Under the pieces are notes generated by a model. The model saw only the letters and a list, made by a program, of their open reading frames with translations, was not told where the DNA came from and made no database searches. This document shows, one piece after another, positions 54,679 through 64,000 of a DNA stretch of 64,000 nucleotides (position 1 is its first letter; the number at the start of each line of letters is the position of its first letter). This DNA is from Vandiemenella viatica. Taxonomy: Eukaryota > Arthropoda > Insecta > Orthoptera > Morabidae. The position numbers and the translations under genes were made by a program. The DNA lies in NCBI GenBank assembly GCA_031002005.1, contig JARYHS010013631.1, positions 66,709,832-66,773,831 of the forward strand, written 5' to 3'.

Positions 54679-56259
54679 CAAGTATTCTCAACTTACCATC
54701 TGCCACTTTCAGGTCACTCCGTTGTGAGCTGGCGACAATATATGACATTTTGTTTTTAATCATAGTAATACAGCCGAATGATTAAGCAATAACATCATTA
54801 TTTAGAAGCCATTCTATTCTGCGTTTGTTATTTCGAACTGTCTGTGACACAAACTAGCGTCCAATCTCAATTAAGGCTACGCTTGACAACAGGTGGAGGA
54901 GCATAAAAAACACAATAGGAAAATAAACGGGTGCAGGGGACTAGCAGTTTTCATGGACGTTCAATTGTGAAGGTAATTACTGATTTGCTAGCTTCAAACG
55001 GCCGCAAACAATACAAATTAATACAACCTCGTTGTCTGGTAGCCTCTTTCATTTACGGTTTAACGAGAAAATTCGACAAACAAAATGAAGCTAAATCAAC
55101 TAACAATAACTCTGGTGGACAGTTTCACGCTTCACGGGGAGAATCAATCATTTCGCTACGACAGATAATTAATGTTTTCAAAGCATCTGGCTGCAGCGCA
55201 GGGATGACAGACAGAAAGAAAAAAAACCTTTGGCACAGACAGAATCTTTCCGACGAGCTACACTCATGCATGTTTACGTACGTTAATAAACAACGGTACT
55301 TGTATAAAGGCAATGCATTTACATTCTCTAAAACGAGCAATGTAACTGTGTACCAAAAAGCCATTTCTGTTTCCCTTTGTCTGCAATTCAAATACATACA
55401 TTTGTATGAAGTTCATACCCGTTTTCGTTGCAAAAGAATAATTTTGCGTTTTTAAGTTCTTCACACCGCAATAAATGCACAACACGCATTGGTCGTTCTC
55501 TTAAACTTACGAATTCAGATTTTAGTTTCTGATCTGTTAATTTTATGATGTTTGTCTATCGAAAAGTTCTTTTTCAGTGTTAAGTAATCCTTTTAAATAT
55601 CCCAGTGGAATGGAAACATCCTACTGCGATTAACTTTGCTAGTCCGAATCGAAAAGAAAAACTAAAAAACTGCTTTGCTGCCAACAACGGCTTCAGTGAA
55701 TAAAGACTCCAGCTGAAGGATGAAATAAATAAAAAAATCCGATATTTCGCTAAGGTTATATAAAACTCCAGTGATACAAAATTTTTTATCTAAAACCAGT
55801 GCTCTTCAAAAATATCAGACCTCCACGACGGAGATGATTTTCAATAGCTGCCTTTATTTCAGAAGTAGCTGAGTGAGTGAGTAAATAAGTTCGTGCACGG
55901 CATTATGGAGTGCCTGAAAATATTGTTTTTTGGTGTTTAGAGATAGCGCATGCCCGATTTCTTTCCATTCATCTTCTAAAATCCTATTGTCTTCTAACCT
56001 AGTTGTCAACGAACAAGATAAAAAGATGCGAAATGTATATGCGAATAAGCCCTCGTTTCAACGTGGGATTAGCTTTATCGATTTCAGTTGATGTTATTAA
56101 TTTTCTTTATTTTTGTTCGTAGTCAGTAGAATTCAAGAGAGGGCGGTGATCAATTCTGTATTACCACAACTATGCATATGTGTGGCCGCTACTGGACAGA
56201 TTTATACGCTGTTTTTTGTAAGATGATCCGCAGTGTCTGGAGTAGGTTTGAAGCTGAAA
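54679..56259. other. No supported gene
   Basis: Holds the longest unassigned ORF of the region (174 codons at 54931-55455, plus strand). It has no recognisable domain, and such a length is expected by chance in this much AT-rich DNA. Confidence 0.4.
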
Positions 56260-56530
56260 TTCTCGATCTGACCAGAAACCGTCACTCACTCACAAGATGG
56301 CACAGGAAAAACATTTCTTATTTCAAGTGGATAAGGAAACATGGGTGCACAAAATAACATTGCAGTTTAAGGGTATTTAGATTCTCGATCTAACCAATAG
56401 AAAGAGCCATCACTCACTCACAAGAAGAATTGGTTCAATGCGTGCGCCAGGTGGCACAGGAAAAACATTTACTATTGCAATGGTATTGGCAACTATGAGT
56501 TCACACAATAATATCGCATTGCCAATCACG
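56260..56530 (+). pseudogene. Two tandem fragments of a Pif1-type (Helitron) helicase P-loop
   Basis: The second fragment (from 56438) reads APGGTGKTFTIAMVLATM, then NNIALPITSPG. This matches the Walker A region of Pif1-like helicases as found in Helitrons (apGGTGKTf.i..ila..r...nIALa.assG), which unwind DNA during rolling-circle transposition. About 121 bp upstream, a diverged tandem copy (56260-56368) reads DGTGKTFLIS and, after a stop, AQNNIAV. Both are preceded by ctcgatct-acca text and cactcactcacaaga. Only about 40 codons of a ~1,000-residue protein survive. A SINE-A fragment follows immediately. Confidence 0.65.
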
Positions 56531-56534
56531 TCAC

Positions 56535-56683
56535 CAGGAAGCATCCCGGCATTCACCTGGAGTGATTTGGGGAAACCATTGAAAACCCAAATCTGGATGC
56601 CCGGAATGAGATTCGAACGGGCGTCCTCCCGTATGCGAGGCCAGAGTACTAACGGCTCGCCCTCCACGCTCAGTGTGTGTTCA
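56535..56683 (-). repeat. SINE-A fragment lacking its 3' end
   Basis: Minus orientation: starts inside the core (gaagcatcccggcattcacc), then the B-box complement (gagattcgaacgg) and the head to ccctccacgctcagt. The hairpin and tail are missing where it meets the helicase fragment, so a deletion occurred at that junction. Confidence 0.85.
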
Positions 56684-58257
56684 TTTAATATATCTATATA
56701 TACATATAGCAAAAGAAGAGAGTTGCCGGATCAGCTAGTGTTGCATAAATGCCTTGTTAAAATAATACACCGAATGAGCGCATACGGCACAGTTGCTAGT
56801 AATTTCTCAATTGGATAGGCACCTTCAACCCCGCAACTATGGGATGCCTTTCGGAACAGTGGTCTGAATGTGTAACATCTGATTCCTTTTTTAGTTTCCT
56901 ATGAACAACATATTATACTTAATACATAGTTATTACCTCATGAATACTTGTATCACATTAATGGCGACACCTTAAAGTGCCTAAACATCGTGCTTTACAA
57001 ACATTCTCACTCGGGTAGTTTCCCGAGAACATTTCATCTAAAAATATTTGTGTTTGCTACAGAGGTGTTTGGCCTTCCATTGTAAACGCCTACGCCTGAG
57101 AGAATTGAAATAACATAGAACGTCGACTTCTGAGTAGTGAGTAAGTTGATTGCACTTTGTTTTTATTTCTTGAGGCTGAGTGCTTTCATGTAAAGAAAAT
57201 ACACATATAGTAAATGTATAACGTTTTTTATACAATGTATCAACGATATTTTGCACTAACGTATAATTGTGTTGTGGAATGAAGATGGTGTACCTGAAAA
57301 CAGAGTAATTTTTCTTTTGGACTTGGTGATACAGGCAGTTCTGACACAAAGAAGATTCAGGAATGTAAATCGACCTTTACGATTGGAGTTCCATCTCTCA
57401 CGCAGTAGCGGCTGTTACATTAAACAGACGTTGTTTGCACACAAATGTCAGTTACATGAAACTCAAGGAATTATAATCAGACAAAAATAGTTCATTTAGA
57501 ATAGATGTTTGGTCTAAACGTGAGTTGCAGTCTCGAATACATGGGACCAAGCTTTAACCATCAGCTAGTCGGCTAAACGAACTTACACGTAGTTACAGCA
57601 ACGCTCGAAGGGTTTAATTTTATCACCACTAACACAGAAATAAATGTCAGAAAAATATCAGATTTATTCGACAGTGTTTGACTAGCAAACAATTGTAAGA
57701 TCATATTCAATACAATACGAAGTTCCAAACATGCTTCTAATAATTCATAAAACTTCGTGACATCAATCCATAAATAAACGGGAAATAAAATACTCATACA
57801 GGATCTTCATGAAGAACAGTCCCAATATCAGAAAGAGAGTAGGAGAATAGAAAAGTTCACGAAAAAAAGACCGAATCTGCACAGCTACAGCAGTCATATT
57901 ACTGAAGAATGATATTCAAATTTTTAAAGCTTATCTTATGAAAATATTTGTTAGTAAACGAAAAATATTAAAATAATTTATGAAAATCCCGTCAATTACG
58001 TGTCTGCCTGTTGAATTGAGTAAAAATGTGCAAATCGCCCCCAAACAATTTTTGATCATAGGTATTATATAAGGAAATGTACGTAGTTTCATTTAAGTTG
58101 TCTGTTCATTACTGAAAAGCATTGTTTCGAAGAAAATATCAACAAATATTTTAAAAAAATATGATTCTAAATTTTTCAGTCTTGCGTATTTACAATTTTA
58201 ATTAGGTACCTCCAAGCCTAAGGTGGTGTTTCCTGGAATCTGAACGCCTGGAACGAT
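56684..58257. other. No gene seen
   Basis: AT-rich; (TA)-type repeats at 56690-56710. ORFs up to 103 codons without domains. Confidence 0.4.
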
Positions 58258-58271
58258 CCCCCCCCCCCCCA
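58258..58271. repeat. Poly(C) tract
   Basis: An uninterrupted run of about 14 C within a GC-richer patch (58200-58440) that has no assigned family. Confidence 0.9.
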
Positions 58272-58699
58272 GACCCACTCAGCCTGTCATCCAAAGAGTA
58301 CAGTGGAGGTAAAGAATGGCCCGAGCGTGGTGCTGACCCCGTCACTTCCATTTTAATGCCGAAAAAATGTAATAAGACTGCGGAGTTCTAAGTCCGTAAA
58401 TCCTGCGGGAGGTGGCGGGAGCCGTAGGAAGTTAGGAACCTTCACCTCAAAATCGGTAAATAACAGCATATTTAATTTTTTCTAGTTACTCACGGTTTAA
58501 ATATTGTTTTAAACACGATGAAGTCACTACTGAAGAATTATTTATAAAGTATTGTAAATTTTAATACGTTGATGTTTAAAAAAACGTTATGCATAACGTT
58601 ATTTTTTAAGTTTTTACATTTTTGAATTGAAAGAATAGTAGTAGTAATTTATATTAGTTACAGTCATGAAACCTAGATATTCACCGTCTATCCTAAACT

Positions 58700-58830
58700 C
58701 TGCACCGAGTTTGGTGCGGTTAACGATCCCGATTTCATCCCCACAGTTACCCAGAATCACTTAGTACCGTTAGTTTCTTGCCCTCATGCTCCCCGTGCTT
58801 TAATAATCTCGACGGGTCGTAAAACCTTAA
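58700..58830 (+). repeat. SINE-A relic, heavily diverged
   Basis: Plus orientation: gtgcggttaacgatcccgat, cccagaatcactta, then cttgccctcatgctccccg, taataatctcgacggg, cgtaaaacc. The order matches head, core and A1-type 3' end with large internal losses. Confidence 0.45.
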
Positions 58831-59009
58831 AATTTCTGCAATCCCTGATTGATGTCGGTGTTAATTGCTTAGGGAAACTCTTATGGGGATAGATAATATT
58901 ACATTTTGTGGCTACACATAACGCTATGACTATCAAAAGAAATAATGTATTTATTTTACCACACAAACATAAAGGACAGCCATTCGGTCAAGTTCGAAAT
59001 CATGCAAGT

Positions 59010-59085
59010 GAAGACTGAGATGATTCCTTCACATATTTGCTCACGTTCCTTGCCCCAAATTCTATCCGGACTCTTAAATACATAG
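59010..59085 (+). repeat. SINE-A relic, partial core
   Basis: gagatgattccttcacatat followed by tgctcacgttccttgcccc resembles the SINE-A core and 3' part in plus orientation. Very diverged. Confidence 0.3.
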
Positions 59086-59183
59086 AAATCCGTCCAACAG
59101 AGAGTTTGGAATAGATGTTATAGAAATATCTTGACATGGCATGTACCGTTGGTCCGATTGTTTCTAGAAAGAGCATCCCAACA

Positions 59184-59401
59184 TCTTTTTTTTTAACTTA
59201 TAGGTTTACGCCCCGTCGACGTCGAGGTCATTAGAGACGGGTAAGGATGGGGGAAAGGAACGGAAAGGAATTTTTGAAGGAAGCCTGGAGTGATTTGGGG
59301 AAACCATGAAAAATCCAAATCTAGATGCACGGACGGAGATTTCAACCTGCGTCCTCCCGAATGCGAGGCCAGCGCGTAACCGCTCACCCACCACGCTCGG
59401 T
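59184..59401 (-). repeat. SINE-A copy (A1) with 10-bp target duplication
   Basis: Minus orientation with poly(T), hairpin region (cgccccgtcgacgtcgagg ... gagacggg), a core deletion after gaattttt, and a full head to cacccaccacgctcgg. Flanked by catcccaaca at 59174-59183 and 59402-59411. Its stem pairs through G-U wobbles in RNA. Confidence 0.92.
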
Positions 59402-59411
59402 CATCCCAACA

Positions 59412-59820
59412 AACCAGCGGCGTCGGGCAGATGTGCAGCAGTCGCTGTGGCTTTGCTGAGATACTGCGTTATGTTACAAACGTTGCACCAGGGGCGCAAT
59501 AACATCAGACATGCTGTAAGTCCTGGTGACCTCGGCGATAGTAACTGCAAGCTACAGATATTGGGTGAGCAACAGAGATTACATGTAGGGCAATAATGAA
59601 AATATTTTCGTCGCTATGTGAAAAACCAACAACCTAACAGCACGCAACTCGGAAATAGTATCATTCTGCGACAGCTGAAAGCGTCACAATAACTATGATC
59701 TGCACAGAAGAGATAGAATTTCATCAGAACGTATACGAAAAAGATATGAAAAGATTACTCTAAAAGAGAACAATGTGCTGTTAATAATTTTGCTAAATCT
59801 ACGCTGCACCAAACACTCCT
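59412..59820. other. No gene seen
   Basis: Mixed composition with no recognisable element. Confidence 0.4.
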
Positions 59821-59872
59821 CCTTCCTCCCGATGTTTCGATTAATGCCTATGGTCTTCAGCAGGGTTCAGAT
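59821..59872 (-). mobile_element. Possible Penelope terminal-repeat scrap
   Basis: On the minus strand: accctgctgaagaccatagg followed by cattaatcgaaacatcg. The order ctgaNgaNg, short stem, cgaaac is the Penelope hammerhead-like layout seen also at 3601-3641. No neighbouring RT. Confidence 0.35.
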
Positions 59873-61589
59873 CAGTCAAAGTCTGTCAAAGAGTGAAAAA
59901 TTTCGCTAAGAAAAGATAGAAGGTAATAAAATTTAAATCGTAACGCAATAAAAATACGGTTTCCTGCAAATATGGTTTTGAGCAATTAATATAAAAAGAT
60001 ACGACGTGGAAGCTAAAATTTCAAATAATAATATTTACCTTTTTAAAGACCACTAATTCGTTTGTCACAGGCATCTAATTTGTTGATTATATGTACTTTG
60101 TTCCGCAAAACGAATATCCTCCTGTTTTATAAACGTATAAAAATAATTTATTTTTTGCATAACTAAACATAATCATTCGCTGAAAAAATCAAAATTTGAC
60201 GGTAACCGAATCTGCAGAGTAATAACCGAAAAGTCAACTTAACCACACTACTTTTACGGATTCGCCTGCAACGTCACTAGTGTTTCAAGTACACAGGTAT
60301 TTTTATATGCGAATATTTCAGAAACTAATGTCTATTTAACGGAACGACAGAATATGATGGCTTACTCTCCAACATATATTTCACAGATCGATATCTGTTT
60401 TTACATAGTCTAATGGTCCTCTTGTAGAGTGATGAAGTTCTGCCGGCGTATTGGCAATTACGGGCTCACAACTGTTCCATCCCTTTCGTCCTATAAGAAT
60501 AGCACCCGTCTCGTTTTACAGCGTGACGGTGACGTCACAAGGGTGAGTGACATCTCACAGAGGGTGGTTCTTTGTCTGGCTTCCCGGAAGAGAGACAGAG
60601 ACAGGGTAATACAAGTCGATAGGCAACTCCGTGACCTGCCAGACGTTTTCTTACTAACAGGAAGCTCAGCTCGCTCACTTGCTGCTTAGTACATTTTCTG
60701 GCAACCTTTACCAGAAAATTGAGTTGCGAATGCACTAAAAATTGTACTGACAGTACGTGGAGAACCCCCTCTCGCAAGGAACAACGTCATGGGCTTAATT
60801 TTTAATAGATTATTGATGAGGTTATGACAGATGGTTTTAATTAACATAAAATTCTAAGGATGCAACTGGACCAACCGTCTCGATGGTGACATGTAATTTA
60901 TCGTTCATATTGTAATCTAATTTAAAGGCTACCGTGCAAGGTGATGACAGGTTATTATTAATAGTTTCCACCTATTGAACCTTAAGCCATAGGATGCCAC
61001 CCTCTCCCTTGCTCATTTGTAACTACACACCTGCTCTATGAAGACCATTGTTAATAGCATCTTCTGGCTCTCGAAAGAAAGCGGCTTTGAGGGAAGCAGT
61101 TCCTTCCAGGCAACTATTAACTTCATTGTACCATTAACGCCCATGACTTTGGCTCTGTTATAGTTGTAAACCGATTACCATGTAGGCCATGAATCGTTTA
61201 TTTACCTGTTTGAAAGGTTGTCAAACGCCATTTTGAAGTACAGTGTTTCACATGGCGTAATGGTCCAGTCTGTTCTGGCCCTTACTTGTTGGTGAACGTT
61301 GCCGTTTAGAAGATCATTCCCTCTGCTGCTATTGGAAGTCGAGCTTCATCAAAGTCGTTGAGGTATTCTGGAACACGATCACCATTATGAGTCCAATTTG
61401 CAACACTATGGTTTAGCAATAAATCTAACGGCCAAAGGCGTATCTCCATGTGGAATAATGCCCAGGTTTTGCCACCTTTGCGACGACGTAAGAAGATAGA
61501 CGTGAACCTTAACCAGTAGTGTTGATTCTAGTACGTCCACTCTTGATTCAGATCGAGAAGAAACGGATTGCAATTATCTTTTGGGCTTG
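59873..61589. other. No supported gene
   Basis: Contains overlapping ORFs at 60429-60777 on opposite strands and a GC-richer 60960-61500 tract. No domain was recognised in any frame I examined. Confidence 0.35.
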
Positions 61590-61745
61590 GTAGTCAGCAG
61601 AACGCGATTTGGATCCCTGGTGAGGCCATCCGGGATTTGTTTTCTTATGACTTCCCGAAATGAATCTAGGAAATGTTGACATGACTGCTTCATAAAGGCA
61701 ATGACCAATTTCACCCCTTTCCTTGCCCACACTCCTCCCTAGTCA
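61590..61745 (+). repeat. SINE-A-related relic
   Basis: The plus-strand order gtagtcagcagaacgcgatt, a decayed B-box (tggatccc), gccatccgggattt, acttcccgaaat, gactgcttcataaaggcaat, ttccttgcccacactcc parallels the SINE-A layout at low identity. It may be an older subfamily. Confidence 0.45.
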
Positions 61746-62881
61746 ACAATCCGCAAACCAAAATAAAAAAGGGAATGTTCTTCCTGCGACTATAGCCCTT
61801 CCAGTTAACAGAGGCAGCTCAACGTCACCGTGCTCTCACTACTCCGCTGTCCGTTCCCCTAAATGCGAAGAGGAAATTCTACACTCGCGTACATGGAAAC
61901 AGTGGTCAGCTGGAACAGAAGAAGGTGGTGAAATGAGGACGGGGCCAGGGGAACATGACCTTGAGTGAAAAGGGTGTAATCAGAGGATTATCTAGCTAAG
62001 ATAACGACAGCCGACATAGATCTGGAGTGATCTAAGTAATCTCCAGTATTTCTCGTAAAGAAATAAATGTGTAAAGCATTATTGGCATGGAGGAACAAGA
62101 AGTGTACCTCGACCGCTTAAGTGATAGAGTTGCATCTTCAATTCAAACTGCGTCTGCCGTTATCAAGTGATTCGGTTATCCTACCGGACAAAGGCTGCTA
62201 CGGAGAATTTTAGTGATATCTACAAGAACAAATAAAACCTTTTGCAATGGTAAACGTCAGATTAGGAACACCAGCGTCCAGAATATTAGCCTAGGACCTC
62301 TTTCAATCAGTTGTTTTGTGAGTTTGTTAATTATTTATTATTTATCCTAATGCCACTACACTTGTGCCTTGTTACTGTTAGACGTTGCGAAAGTTGGTTA
62401 TAAAGCTAATAGTTGTTTCTTTTTTTTCGTAGACTCTGTACTCCAATTTACATGGAGATGGCGGTGCATCTTCAGGCATACACAGCTGACTGCAGAAGTT
62501 CACTGCAAAGTCGTATTATTAAATCAATGCTAAAAAATTAACACAAAAGAAAAAATACTTCCCACGCACGCACAAATGCAATAACACGTCTTCAACAAAC
62601 ACTTCTTCAAAAAAAAACCATATCATTGACCTTTAGACAGAATATGGCGAACCACAGTTTCTAATACTCTCATTAATGATATAAATATTTTTTCCAAGCT
62701 TTCTTTATTTATATATAATTGATTCTTCTATATTCTGCTGGTATGATCAAAACACTTTACACCACAGTTCAATTACGAGTAATTACTGCACTCTTTCAGC
62801 TTTCTGTCCAGTGATAAAAAATTAAGCAAAAATGAATGAGTTTAAAATTAAAATTCTTACAGGACAAAAGTAGGTTTTTAT
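61746..62881. other. No gene seen
   Basis: An 81-codon ORF at 61723-61968 has no domain. The rest is AT-rich. Confidence 0.4.
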
Positions 62882-62942
62882 TCGTCTCAACAACGTGAAG
62901 GTCATTAAAGGCGAGAGTGGATTGGGGACAAGCAACGGGAAC
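62882..62942 (-). repeat. SINE-A 3' fragment
   Basis: Minus orientation: tctcaacaacgtgaaggtca, ttaaaggcgagagtggattg, gggacaagcaacgggaa, the A1-type 3' end only. The core is missing. Confidence 0.6.
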
Positions 62943-64000
62943 CGTCTTGCAACAGATTTACTGCTACATATTGTATTAGACGGTCAGTTCGGGAGGGGGG
63001 GGAATACGTTGATGAAATATAATTATTAATAATATGTATGACATCCAATAAGTTGGTTATTTGGTTAAATGGTGAACTAGAACCATGATTTCTATAAGAA
63101 GTTAGTTTCACACGAAATTATACTCAATTTATTTAGTCTTCTGGCTTATACAAGGCCGGGTATAGTTAACGTTACATTAAACATAATCCAAAGACAACAA
63201 ACAAGCAATACCCGACATTTACAATCCGCCGGATAAAAGCAAACATAAAACTGATTTAGATATCTCAATGATTTTGCAAAGTCAACATGTTTTAAAGTGG
63301 CATTACAGGCCAACAACTTAAAGTTAACATTTACAAAAGAATCCCAGGGGCGCCGTTTAAAGTTAAAAGCATCGTTTGAATTTAAAACAATCAGAAAGAT
63401 GCTTCGAATTTGAAGTTATGAACATGAAGTATTGATTAGCTCAGCAATTGTTATGATGGGAGCAGAGTCTTATCTCAGGAGCCGTTTACGGGTTAGCAAG
63501 CCTCGTTAAAACCCAATTGAACTCTGGACCTATGCGCGGTACTTTACCGTAATCGCATCTTCTCGACGAGGTGTGACACGCTCTGTGCCACTGCTGCAAC
63601 GAATGCCAGATTTTGCGGATATGTCCGCGCTAGCACATCAGCTGACAATCTCTGGCAGGTGGACCGCTCAGTTTCCAGCCCATCTGAGCCAGACTATGCG
63701 ACCAGACACAGTCACTGATCAACGGCTAAGGGCGTGTCGGGTGACACGTCCGCAATGTAGCTCGTCTCGGCAGCCAGTGAAGTGAATATGGCGTCGTGTC
63801 CTCTTCTCCGGCAAAATCAGCTTCCTCTCCGCTCATGAAACAGAAGCCGTGAATTAACCACTGTGAACCCCTGTAGCCGTTCACGATTGGTGCATTGATA
63901 TATGTCTATCATCACGTGTTTCGTATCGCAGCTAACATTCGCTTCGCGCTTCCCGCAAATTTCGTTTGACCTTGCAAGAGGAACTGGGAAAGGGTGAGGT
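62943..64000. other. No supported gene
   Basis: An imperfect hairpin (gccgggtata near 63155 with caatacccgac near 63210) and a 70-codon ORF at 63573-63785 without a domain. The window ends in unassigned, slightly GC-richer sequence. Confidence 0.35.

Noticed and set aside
54931..55455. 174-codon open frame
   Set aside because: No recognisable domain or paralogue in the window, and one or so ORF of this length is expected by chance in 64 kb of AT-rich DNA read in six frames.
60960..61510. GC-richer tract that might be an old transposase
   Set aside because: I translated it on the minus strand and could not find an ordered set of family motifs.
1..64000. Host protein-coding gene
   Set aside because: No exon chain with conserved domains was found; every recognisable coding motif belongs to a transposable element. 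Short, fast-evolving exons cannot be excluded without RNA data.
1..64000. CRISPR array, operons or bacterial genes
   Set aside because: No regularly spaced repeats and no prokaryotic gene organisation; repeat content is that of an insect nuclear genome.

Overview
This window looks like repeat-dominated, apparently gene-free nuclear DNA from an insect, most likely a polyneopteran (the Orthoptera/Phasmatodea/Blattodea group). The support is as follows. The DNA is AT-rich, every ORF is short, and no host gene exon is recognisable. There is a dense population of one tRNA-derived SINE (called SINE-A here, about 22 copies or fragments) whose core resembles, from memory, SINEs of locusts and related insects. 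Tc1/mariner, PIF/Harbinger, hAT, THAP-type, Helitron-type, Penelope, RTE and R1-clade elements are all present, and all are decayed. No prokaryotic operon, CRISPR array, rRNA or functional tRNA gene is present. Species was not determined.

Layout. 0-5 kb: gene-free, with two tRNA-derived SINE-like copies, a SINE-A copy with a dimeric tRNA-like head and a 14-bp target duplication (1600-1916), and a Penelope-type palindrome carrying hammerhead-like cores (3401-3695). 5-6 kb: a CpG-rich island between two diverged direct repeats. 7.8-8.4 kb: a foldback element with ~195-bp arms. 9.8-11.3 kb: a split Tc1-like transposase with a 53-bp LINE stub between its halves. 11.7-17.4 kb: a SINE cluster. 17.4-20.2 kb: an RTE (BovB-like) LINE on the minus strand, followed by an unclassified element with 142-bp inverted arms (20211-20952). 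25.8-26.1 kb: the end of another LINE. 28-29.1 kb: a Penelope reverse transcriptase missing its YVDD motif. 29.5-31.1 kb: a THAP-domain DNA transposon remnant. 31.8-32.2 kb: a terminal-inverted-repeat MITE. 33.3-34.2 kb: the 3' half of a LINE RT. 36.2-37.3 kb: a second Tc1-like copy. 39.4-40.2 kb: a mariner on the minus strand. 40.8-42.4 kb: a PIF/Harbinger-like element with a MADF-domain remnant. 43.4-49.7 kb: the largest feature, a near full-length R1-clade LINE with ORF1, zinc knuckles, endonuclease, RT and C-terminal knuckle, broken by a hAT MITE, a SINE and an internal 87-bp duplication. 50-53.4 kb: SINE pair, MITE-like inverted repeat, and three diverged copies of an unclassified repeat. 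56.3-56.7 kb: two tandem fragments of a Helitron Pif1-like helicase P-loop, abutting a SINE. The rest is unclassified AT-rich sequence.

How the parts relate. There are no cooperating host genes to describe. The biology here is a transposon community: nested insertions give a relative order of events (R1-like LINE, then hAT MITE and SINE-A inside it; RTE, then SINE-A at its 3' end). The SINE-A family shows two 3'-end subfamilies whose predicted hairpin keeps pairing through compensatory changes. I did not find an evident new host system. The most useful leads are the SINE 3' hairpin, the dimeric SINE, the Penelope palindrome, and several unclassified inverted-repeat families.
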